Assembly (NCBI RefSeq): GCF_024713975.1
Contig: NC_091107.1
Span: 10,591,501 to 10,655,500 of the forward strand
Source of the DNA: Paralichthys olivaceus
Taxonomy: Eukaryota > Chordata > Actinopteri > Pleuronectiformes > Paralichthyidae
Direction of reading: 5' to 3'
DNA: 64,000 bases
Shown here piece after piece: positions 13,801-23,365 of the stretch. Made by a program: the position numbers and the translations under genes. The notes under the pieces were generated by a model, which did not search any database, had not been told where the DNA came from, and worked only from the letters and a program-made list of their open reading frames with translations. Each line of letters opens with the position of its first letter. The first letter of the stretch is position 1.

Positions 13801-14400
13801 GTCTTCACCCTTATAACAGGTGTTTAACTCTCCGCTGCTGTGTCCAGCTTCTCCTCCACTCTGCATCGGTTCTTCAATACAATAATATGAATGTTGCAGG
13901 AGTTAATGCTTCTGTGTTCTTTGTTTCAAAGAATGTTGTGCCATTTGTTAATAGCAAAGAGAACTATTGAACATATATGAAAAAGAAGAGCTATTTTAAA
14001 TTATTTTTTGGCTTTTTTTGCTATATTTATTTTCTTGTATTAGAATCTTCTTTGTAGGAGGGAAAAATCAAAAAATGTATTTTTCATTAGTGCGAAAAAC
14101 CTATTTTCTTCCTTTTTGTACAATTTCGATGTTTTAAGCGAGACTTTGAAAAGCAATATGATGATGATGATGACAATGTTTCCTGTGACTGTATCTGCAT
14201 GCTGTTTCTGTTGCCTTAATGATGGCTGCATCCCACTATGACCCCACCCACCTCCAACCAGACCCCTTCACCCACCCGCCCATCCAACCTTGACCCCACC
14301 ACCTCAACTCCCACCCCCATCTAATGGAGTCCTAGTCCCATCTGATCCAGTCCAGACCAATCCAGTCCTGTGCAGTCAATAAAGCAGTGCTTTCTGTGTA
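10861..14400 (+). other. Possible unrecognised spliced transcript (weak)
   Basis: No protein family is recognised. The region begins with a purine-rich, GA-repeated stretch (10905-10990). Three long pyrimidine tracts then end in CAG at 11169, 12866 and 13458, looking like strong splice acceptors. The first is followed by an open stretch translating LGLNPSISFTVYNNNGSRK with possible donors at about 11226 and 11241. The second is followed by a short open stretch containing ENFLSEPESPTTG. The region ends in UTR-like sequence with AATAAA at 14378-14383 followed by GT-rich bases. This could be a small gene, a distal jade2 3' end, a non-coding RNA, or chance. Donors are poor and I could not assemble one frame. 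Confidence 0.2.
14378..14383 (+). terminator. Candidate poly(A) signal AATAAA
   Basis: A canonical hexamer is followed within 10-20 bases by a T/G-rich segment (GTGCTTTCTGTGT), as expected for a cleavage/polyadenylation site. It closes the UTR-like block at about 13.9-14.4 kb. Which transcript would use it is unknown. Confidence 0.35.
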
Positions 14401-14654
14401 CACAAAACTCTCAGCCTCTCATCCTTCTTCATCGCTGACATCTCTCTGGACTTTTTAAGTGATAGAAGAAAAAAAAAAATCAAAGATTAACATTATAGCA
14501 TATTCATTATATATTTACTTATTTTAAGACATGTGTTAATTAAAGCAAATATGTTTGGATTAGCAGAAAGACGTTTTTATCCAACACAGAAATATATTTG
14601 TGTGAGGTGTGCAATCTTTTTCTAAATTCTCAGGTATGAGCATTAAATAATGAT

Positions 14655-14710
14655 TAACTTTATTTATAAAGCACCTTTTAAAGCACAGTTACAAAGTTCA
14701 AAATGAAAAA
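14655..14710 (+). mobile_element. Old dispersed-repeat fragment
   Basis: The stretch TTTATTTATAAAGCACCTTT followed by ACAAAGTTC resembles the short tail sequence (TTTATTTATATAGCACC...) repeated throughout many fish genomes. Only this short relic is visible, so I do not assign a superfamily. Confidence 0.45.
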
Positions 14711-16671
14711 TGTAAGGCAAACAAGAAACTAGAAATTATTTTAAAGCAAGATAAAATAAGATAATATAAAATGTTACAGACAAAAAAGTTACATTCACTA
14801 CTTAGATCTGCATTCAAACAAAAAACAGATTGTCAAATCATTTTTGAAGCAGGTATAATGTTGACCTACTCGTTCAAATGTTAACCTCAGGTGGAACTAG
14901 GGACCTGTTGATTGATATGAAAGATAAAGTCTCTGGAATTACAAAAGTCATTGGGATTCCTTTTCTGGTCACCACAGATATCAGCTGTCTTACAAAAAGC
15001 CAAAACACAAAAAACTAATGCACCCACAACCTCATCCTCAACAACAAATCATAGAATCTAAACAAAGCTGTAGCAATTCTGCATGTTATCAACAAAATGA
15101 CAAACACTTTGATGTATTCCACTAGATGTTTTGAAAACTATTCTTTCTCTGTCTCTGTGACTCCCTCGATCAGTGCGTTGATCCCAGGGACGAACACAGT
15201 GCAGATTGTGTTGTGTCTGAGAGGGTTATCAGATGTAAGAACAAAGTTTCACCCTGACTCATCCTAAAGCTGTTTTTTTACAAAACACAGCAACCTGCCA
15301 AGAAAGACCTTGATGAGTGAGTTGGCCAAGATCCTCTGGACCACTCCAACAAAAAATAACTGCAGTGTTTTTCAATCATGATGGAATAACTGTTAGAACA
15401 GAAATCAGCTTCTGCTGCAACAAAACGTGTAGGATCAGTGTTTGTGAGGAGACGTGAAATGCAGAGTATGATGCAAATGAGCCAATCAATCCTTTAATAC
15501 CATCCATACCTCGCAGCACGATGTGCAGCTCCAGCCTTGGCCAGAGAGAACAGAGTACTTGGCCAGAGGTCCAGGAGAACAATGCAGGGATCTGGACTCA
15601 GGCAAATTTCGAGGAGAGCATGTTTCTGAATGCCAAAGGCCTGAGATTGGAGCCAACAAATTTCTGCTCCAGCAGGACTCAAACATGCTGCCAAATCAAC
15701 ACTGGAGTAGCTTCAACAATAAGAATGTGAAAGTCCTTCAGCCGCCTCAAACGTAAATCTAAAGAAAAATCTGTGGAGAAACTTGAAGATTGTGCCATTT
15801 TGGGAAAATCCAAATGTGCCAAACTGATGCAGATGTTTCCATGGATAAGTTCAGAAGAGCTGCTCTCACAAAGTTTCAACTCACAATAAAATTTATTTAA
15901 TGCTTCATGAATCAATAGTTTTAGAATATAACAATTGTGTAACATGAAGGGGGTCGCTCATTGTGAAAAACCAAATGATCTTGTAGGTAGGTGGGTGGGT
16001 AAGTAGGTAACAACAACTAAACCACATTCAGCTCTGAAACGTGACTGAAACAGGAAAAGAAACTTCAAATTAATTATTATTTATCCCTCACGTTGTTGTG
16101 TGAGGGTGAGTCATATCTACAGTCGATCAAACCAGTCCAGCCTTCACTGGAAAAGTAACTTTCACATTGTGAAACAAAATGATTTTCAAAATGGCCTTTG
16201 AGGAGAAGAATGAAAAAAAGCTTTGTGAGGAAAGCCAGGTGGATGAAGTCTATCCAGGTGTTTTTGCTTTGTGCTGCTACATTGATTTCCATTGTAATGA
16301 ATATGTATGTTTGCTTGGCTTGTATCCAGGGTGTGTTTGTGTGAATCAGATAGATGAGAGAGAATTGAGGTCTGTCTTATTATAAGGCAAATACAAGTCA
16401 GCTGGAGGAGACAGTCGGGTTATGAAAGAGGAAAAACAGACTACAGAGAAAAAAGTGAGGGAGCTAAAAAAATGATGAGTAGTTGATTTATCAACCTTTG
16501 TTTCTGGCTGCAAGGCACTGACATAAATGAGAACAGTCTGTATTTACTCTGCCTTCATATAGTCCCTTTGAGAAATAATTCAAGGTATAGATCCACATTA
16601 TATATATCGCATGATTTCAAAACCTTTCTGTAAACTAAAATACAGAGCTTTAGTAAATGATAGAGACAAAA
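14711..16671. other. Intergenic, no supported feature
   Basis: AT-rich DNA with overlapping short ORFs on both strands around 15.4-15.75 kb. None has splice context or recognisable homology. A small hairpin occurs at 16085-16106 (CCCTCAC arms, 8-base loop). Confidence 0.4.
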
Positions 16672-16679
16672 ATCTATCC

Positions 16680-16737
<58 letters not shown>

Positions 16738-16901
16738 TTATCTATCTATCCATCCATCCATATATCTATCCATCTATCTATCTATCCAACTATCTATCTA
16801 TCTATCTATCTGTCTGTCTTTCTGTCTGTCTATCCATCTATTCAGTCCATTCATCCACCCATCTGTCAGTCTATCTATCCATTCATCTATCTATCCATCC
16901 A
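16672..16901 (+). repeat. (ATCT/ATCC)n tetranucleotide microsatellite, about 230 bp
   Basis: A long ATCT-unit array is pure at first and then degenerates into ATCC, GTCT and ATTC variants. It produces spurious reading frames rich in Ile-Tyr-Leu-Ser, which are not genes. Confidence 0.95.
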
Positions 16902-17638
16902 AGTTTCCCTGGTGTGTATAACTTCTTTGTCCTGTGAGTCATATTATTTTTATAGCTAACTGTTCTACCATGTGTCAGTGAGGAATGCAAAGTATCACAG
17001 ATCATCAGTTAGCTCATTAGCTTTCTGATAAACACTCAGCTCAATTAGGAATGATAATAAGCTATGTTTCAGTCCAAAAAGACACCAGGCAGAAAGTAGT
17101 TCCCTCCACAATGTGACAAGTGTCTGGCAAAAGGGAAAAAATGGCAGGAGGGAAAATTCTGAATGTCAAGGAATCCATTTAACAGTCTTTTCTTCTGGCA
17201 GTCAGTTCATCTGACACATTGTTGAGGAATCAATAGATAGCAGAAAAGCTGTTTGGGGAAGCAGTTGGCAGCTGACATCCACCACTGTGAAAGCATGAAA
17301 TCCACATCAGTTTCAGGACGTCCAGCGAGCGACAGGGGAGGGAGGCGGGTGGCTCTGCTGCGAGGGTTTGAATGATTCTATCTGTTGTGATCTGAGATGT
17401 TGTCACACACACACATACACAGTGACAGCATATATACATCAGCAGATCATCATGGTCCTGACACGAGGAGCTACTCAAGCCCCTTACTGTCGGATTCTGC
17501 TCCCAGGACATCCTTGTCAACTACAGTGACATGTCACCCCCACACCAGCATCTTCATGTCTGGTGTGGAAACTCTCCGCTACAACAGCAGACTGAGGCCA
17601 CTGGTGTTACTGTTGAATTATAAGTCATCTAGTTCATC

Positions 17639-18013
17639 TTAAAGGTTCAGTGTGGAAGATTTAGGTGAAAGGACTTTTTGGCAGAAATTGAATATAAAAT
17701 AATCCCAGTGATGTTTTCACTGGTGTGTTTCATCTAAATTGTATGAATTGTTTTTTTCTTTAACATAGAATGGGCCCTTTTTTTATTACATCAAGGGGGG
17801 GGGGGGGGGGGGGGGGTCCTCTAGTGGAGGCAGCCATGTTTTTTACTGTCATCCAAACTGGACAAACTAAAACATTTTGAGTTTTCATGACAACTGAAGT
17901 TCACCACAGGTTCTCTTTCATGTTTGGAAGGGGGAGGTGACATGAGGAGTATTCAGCTGCAACATGCACCTTCACCTATAGATGTCCCTAAATTCTACAC
18001 ACTGAACCTTTAA
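17639..18013. mobile_element. Non-autonomous TTAA-bounded inverted-repeat element (piggyBac-like MITE), 375 bp
   Basis: The element starts TTAAAGGTTCAGTGTG and ends with the exact inverted complement CACACTGAACCTTTAA, a perfect 16-bp terminal inverted repeat including a TTAA target at each side. Similarity between the ends continues imperfectly beyond that. There is no transposase ORF. TTAA target duplication is the hallmark of piggyBac-type elements, and elements with these termini are common in fish. A 22-base G run lies inside. Confidence 0.8.
17795..17816 (+). repeat. Uninterrupted run of 22 guanines
   Basis: The homopolymer G tract lies inside the element at 17639-18013. It can form a G-quadruplex in principle. 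Its exact length is prone to sequencing or assembly error. Confidence 0.9.
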
Positions 18014-18674
18014 AGCAACAAACGGTGGACTCAGCTAAGGTCTTGGCTTCAGAGAGAAGAGGAGGAAGAAGGGAAAAAAGTCTGAGACCCCGTGGACATG
18101 AAAGATGGTTTGTTTTTGTTGCTTTTGGTCCAGCTCCAGGCCGCTGTGCTGCAAGTGATGCACTTTCCATATGAGAGCCCCTTTAAGTACTTTAATAGTC
18201 AGAGGAGGGTGGAGCTGAGGTGGGAACAAGGGAGGACTATGCATAAAAAAAAACAATACCAGATGGGGTGAGCTTGTGTTAAGAGATTTAGTTCATCAAA
18301 TACAAACCACAGTGGGACCAGGACTGGATTCATCAGTCTCATGTTGATAGTTTTATTCAAATGTTTTATTTTTTTCACAAAAACTTTTTAAATAAGAATC
18401 TTTACATTTGGTTATTAAAGAGCTGTGACTTCAGACTGTATAAAGATGGCCGACACATCTCCACTTCTGTCTCAGGTGTCAATAACATTTCACCCCGTCT
18501 TCATATAGTAAAGCTAAACTTACTGGAAAAAACACTTTGACGTGTATATGTGTTATAAAAACAACCTAAAATGACATTTTTCAGTTCAGTGAGTTAGACA
18601 ACTGACTGGAAGCATTTTTTTCTTGGCTGTAGAGGGCGCTGTTGCTCAGTCAAAGTCACACAGTGTTGCTTTAA
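18010..18674. mobile_element. Second TTAA-bounded inverted-repeat element abutting the first (tentative)
   Basis: The left end reads TTAAAGCAACA and the right end TGTTGCTTTAA, exact inverted complements of 11 bp including TTAA. The left TTAA is the same one that closes the element at 17639-18013. The right part contains the AGAGGGCGCTGTTGC block seen in other fish inverted-repeat elements. No transposase is visible. The left terminus could be fortuitous; the right terminus is the more convincing. Confidence 0.45.
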
Positions 18675-19484
18675 TATTCTGCTCACCAGATCAGCATCAT
18701 CTTTATATACGATAGTGGCCAGACCAAAACAACACATAAGAAGATGTCAACTTTGGCTATGGGAATATAAACACCATTTTCACTGCCGCCTGATATTTTA
18801 TAGACAAATGACTTAATTGATAGATTGAGAATATATCCGTCAGATTAATAGATTTAAAATAGTCATTAAAATAAATAATTGCTGCCATATAAGAGCGGAA
18901 TACAGAAGACAACAACTCAAATGGTGAATTAACAGATCACAGGTTCCTGCTTCCACCATTATACAGTTTTAGTGAAAATCCTACATCGCAGGGTTTCCTG
19001 CAGAGAATTGTGCTGGAGGCGTTCACCCAGATTAAAGATCACCTGCGCTAACATGAAAAATTAACACACATTTTATAAAACATTAACCTTTAGGGAATAG
19101 AGCAGAGGCTGTGCTTCACACAGAAAATGCCTCACACGCTGTATATTTAATGAGTGGGACTATTGTTCAGACAGTTATCTGTTAACTGAATTGATCGTGA
19201 GAGGAGCTATATCAGGTTTGTTCCACCTCAGCTGAGAGACTCCCACAGCATTTTATATTTCAGTCAAACCCTGTCTCATCTGAAATAAAGTCTCGTCATA
19301 CTGAAGAAATGATTAAATTTTTATCAAATATAATATTAGACTTGTTAAGAATCAAAGTAAGCCATAACATATGTTAACCGATCAGTCACAATCAAGTGCA
19401 GAGGAAAGAAACACTGGGATTTTGATAGTTTGATAATCACCAGTCGATTACACTCTCCACAGTAAAGTCTGCAGTGAGTGGAAG
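18675..19484. other. Intergenic, nothing identified
   Basis: AT-rich sequence without long ORFs, structured repeats or recognisable motifs. Confidence 0.4.
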
Positions 19485-19837
19485 TTAAAGGGATAGTTCA
19501 CTGAAAAATGAAAATCCACTTATTATCTACCCACCACTATGCCGATGGAGTGGTGGGTGAAGTGTTTGAGTGTTTCAGGGGTAAACAGCATTGCAGCTGA
19601 AATCCATTGCGGTGTAGTAATCCTGGTAGTGGACATTTAGGCTAAAAACATGACGTAAATGATGCTGTTTAAAGTTGAATTTGAATGTCTGGTCCCCAGT
19701 TACTTCAATTGTACTTCAGTTTTTCACCCCTGAAACTCCAAAAGTGTTTTGTGGACTTAAACTTCACTCATTATCATCAGCATGATGGTGGGTAGACAAT
19801 GAGTGAATTTTCATTTTTCTGTGAACTAGTCCTTTGA
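19485..19837. mobile_element. Degenerate TTAA-type inverted-repeat MITE, about 353 bp
   Basis: The left terminus TTAAAGGGATAGTTCA mirrors the right terminus TGAACTAGTCCTTTGA, with two substitutions, one of which breaks the right-hand TTAA. Subterminal AAAATGAAAATCCAC and GAATTTTCATTTTTC also mirror each other. Elements opening with these bases are very common in teleosts. There is no coding capacity. Confidence 0.7.
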
Positions 19838-20048
19838 TGTAAAGTTCCGATCAGCTGTATTGTTCATTCCACTGGTCCTGATTAGAAGCATTTTAAACAG
19901 TGTCATGAAAAAGTCTGTTATTAAGAACACAATCTGTTGTGTCATTCCTGTTCCTGCTGTCTGCCTGTAGGTGCTTTTATCTGAGTACCAGGGAAAATGA
20001 ACGGATCTAGAGAGAATTCCAGTATAGAGACCCTGAGCTGCTTTCCAG

Positions 20049-20067
20049 TACTGCCCTCTGGTGGCCT
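20049..20067 (-). promoter_or_regulatory. CTCF-like motif
   Basis: Read on the minus strand this is AGGCCACCAGAGGGCAGTA, close to the vertebrate CTCF consensus (core CCACCAGRGGGCRS). The call rests on motif match only. Confidence 0.45.
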
Positions 20068-21233
20068 GACATGATATGATTTCTCAGTTACAGTGCATTT
20101 TAACCCCTGCACCAACTCGCCCCACACTAATTGTACTCTCCTTCAAGTCATTGCCTCTGTGTTTTGTTTTTGTTAGTTTTTATTTTCATTAGTGGGCTAT
20201 GACTTTTTTTTTAAATTTATTATTATTGTACACGTTCAAATATAATTATTGTCTTTATTTATTTTTGGGTGCATCCTATTGTATGATCTCAGATTTGTTT
20301 AAATGTAATTGTCTTTTTAAAGGTGCCATTATACTTATAAGTAAAGTAGTTTTATTTCCCCCACAGGTCTTTGCAAAATAAGATATCAATTCTTTCCCTG
20401 CATTACTATTCATACCAAGTCTTCACAAAGCAGTTAACAGTTAGTTTTTTTAATGAATCATCCTTTGAAGATATCTTTCAACTGATGTGATGACGTCCAT
20501 CTTGTCTGAATGAGAGTGTTGAGTTGCTGGTGTTTAATTAATGCATTCATTCTGAACTGAGAGTACTGATGAAGTGAACCATAATTATTGTGAGCACTAG
20601 GCCCACAGGCTTCATATGCTAAAATGTCATTAGCTTGAATTTTTCAATTACTATCCAGAACATTTTTTTCTTACACCGTACATTTTGATTTATAAGGATG
20701 AGTTGGACTTCAGTATTGCTGCACTGGCAACATTCAGCCAATAGCTTAAGTGCGTCAGGAGTGAGAGAGCTGCCGCCCCCGGGGGGAAACTTCTGTGTGT
20801 CAAGTTCATGAACTGTAATAAACGTATTGATGGGGATTTCAACGTTTTTTCCATTCTATAGATTCTGTCACACTGCTGTGGTTGAACACAAAAACTGAAG
20901 TGTTTGGTAAAAAAAAAGATTATTCTTAGATTTGATTTCACCTTTGGAAACCTGTGAAGACATTACTTTTAGGAAATAAATCTGACAGTAATTGCAGTTA
21001 TGTTTCTATCCAACATCTGCTATGTTCTTCCTGTGCATTGTTGGTTCACGGTGTTTAATACTGATTGGATGGGAGATAGAGGCAAAGTGATAGTGAGGTA
21101 GGACACACACACACTTTTCTCACATATTACTACAGTGTTGTCTTATCATTAGTGATAACTGGTCTTACTTTTCTTAACTGTGATATATTGAAGCCTTCAG
21201 CACTTCTGAAAATGCAAACGTTGTTATGTCATG

Positions 21234-21250
21234 TGTGCCCCCTAGTGGCA
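21234..21250 (-). promoter_or_regulatory. CTCF-like motif
   Basis: The minus strand reads TGCCACTAGGGGGCACA, agreeing with the CTCF core (CCACTAGGGGGC). It is the second of three same-orientation matches within about 3.3 kb between jade2 and sar1b. Confidence 0.45.
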
Positions 21251-23093
21251 TGGTAGCTAAGTGCTTGAGGTTTTTAGAATATGTCCTCCACAGTCAAATG
21301 TACAAATGTTTGATTCTGCTTCAAATACAAGTCATCAGTTGTTGATATTTTCAGCTAAACCTGATATATAACTTATGATTAAACATTAGTCATCTCACAC
21401 ATGATGTAAAGTAACTATACTTACTCAAGTAATACGTTTAAGCACAATTTTGATATTTTACTTGTGTATTTCCATTTAAGGTCCTTACTTTTCAGAGTAA
21501 TAGTTTACAATTTAATACACCAGCTTCTTTGTACCTTTCCTCCATAAACTGCGTCAACTTGGGGCCACTTGTTTCAGTTGTCATTGAGTTGTTAGCAGTT
21601 CCATCAAAATTGATTTTCTCCTCTTAACTATGGCACTATCATTAATTGCTGCTTATGCATTGATGCATCAATATTAATTCTAATTAAAGTGGGATTTGTT
21701 ATGAACTTGTAGTGGATTATTTTCCATACTGTCGCACTGGAGCATCACTGATCTCACCCAAGACAAAAGTGACAAAAAGAATCAGTCTTCATTGTGGATC
21801 AATGTTAAAGCCTGTTATTCATTGCAAACATTTATTACATTTTTTGATGCAAACAACAGCAAGTCCCACCCTTGTTGGAACAGCTCATCACGTAGTCATG
21901 AGGGAATGAAAGAGACACAGAGACAGGGACAGAAAAAGTATGTATTACGCACAATTCCATTGTTTCCGTAAAAAAGAAAGAAAAACAAACAAAACATGAT
22001 AATCAGCTCTCAATGTAAATTTTGGCATCTTCTTCCCTCCTGCTGTACTCTGGAGTAATGGTCATTAAAAATCAAAAGAACAAGGCATGCATAATAGGTT
22101 CTGGTAATGCACATAGATCAAAGGATACCACTGATAAATACAAAATCCATGTACGATGTTCGTGTACATTTCATATATACATGGTCCCTTTCTTAGAGGT
22201 GTCATAAGCCTAACTACCTGTTCCCACTATGGGATTGTGTCCTTATTTTTCTACCCTTAGTGACTAGATTCACCCTGTAAAAAGGTCTGCGCTGCAAAAT
22301 ACAACAGGATGAGCAATTAATGTCAACTACTACTTGATGTTACATCCATCCCTATTTTCCTGCCTTCATCTCTCACTGCATGTTATTATCTATTTATTCA
22401 AAGGCTTCATTTACTTAAATAGTTTTCTTTGCCTCAACTGACCACTGTGCTATCTACACGATTTCATAAAACCTTGCTTGGGTTATAGCCGGTAATTATT
22501 TTCTATTAAAATTCGCCACCCATTGCTTCGCTGCCACCCATGTGTCTTTTTTTATTTAAAAAAAAGGGAGCCCACAGTTCACCATTACTACTGTGCCCAC
22601 AAGATAGAGGAGTCTGGAGGAATACTTTAACTTCCAGGTATCCTAAAGAAATGGATCACTGTGATAAATGCACTGGTCCATTTAAATAAATGTGTGAAAC
22701 AGCCACATGTCTATAGTGAGGGCTGTGTATGTGACACATTTATTCAAATCATGTGGGGAATAAAGAAGAATAAAAAGGACAAAGAAAAACAGTGATTGAA
22801 TACAATGTTGAATGAATGTCTTTACTGTTAAAAAAAGTGTGTGATGTTAACAACTATGTTGCTCTCTGTCATTGCTGAAGATGAGATGAGAGGGGGAAAG
22901 AGGCGCCAGAGGTTTCTGATATTTGTACAGATTTACAGTTATAATGCGTCTATCATCACACTCAACAGATGGCAGGGAGGGAGACAGGGCAGCAAACGAC
23001 AATATAGAAAAGATTCATCCATTTAAATTTGAACACCCTTTGCTGTGGAACCAATGCTATGTTTCTCTCTTAAAACAGACAGAGAGATGGAAA
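21251..23093. other. Region downstream of sar1b; 3' UTR end uncertain
   Basis: This lies downstream of the sar1b stop on the minus strand, so part may be sar1b 3' UTR. Minus-strand AATAAA hexamers occur (for example 22739-22744), but none is clearly the used site. There is no supported gene on either strand. Confidence 0.4.
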
Positions 23094-23151
23094 TGTGTGT
23101 GTGTGTGTGTGTATGTATGTGTGTATGTGTGTGTGTGTGTATGTCATGTGT
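23094..23151 (+). repeat. (GT)n microsatellite with AT interruptions
   Basis: A roughly 58-base GT-rich array with GTAT interruptions lies about 215 bases beyond the sar1b stop codon. Confidence 0.9.
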
Positions 23152-23322
23152 GCGCATAAAGGTATGAATGTTGTAAGTGCAGAACCAAATGTTCGACCAA
23201 TAAAAGTCTATTGGGATCAAGTTGTACTGGTTTCTCTAAAGGTGGAGGCATTTGTTTAACCAAACATGGGGCTGAGTATGATGGTACTGGTGGCAACAGT
23301 GGGCGTCTTGAGTGGTTGAGTT

Positions 23323-23341
23323 TAGCGCCCCCTGATGGTGG
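23323..23341 (-). promoter_or_regulatory. Near-consensus CTCF motif in sar1b 3' UTR
   Basis: The minus strand reads CCATCAGGGGGCGCTA, one mismatch from the corresponding part of the CTCF consensus (CCACCAGGGGGCGCTA). It lies about 25 bases beyond the sar1b stop codon. Confidence 0.5.
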
Positions 23342-23365
23342 TGGTGTCGGTATGTTTCGGCTTCT

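Noticed and set aside
15375..15945. Cluster of short ORFs on both strands
   Set aside because: No homology, splice consensus or frame consistency; most likely chance.
16611..16959. Overlapping ORFs of about 100 codons rich in Ile-Tyr-Leu-Ser
   Set aside because: They are translations of the ATCT microsatellite, not proteins.
23023..23220. ORFs of Thr-His and Cys-Val repeats
   Set aside because: Translations of the GT microsatellite.
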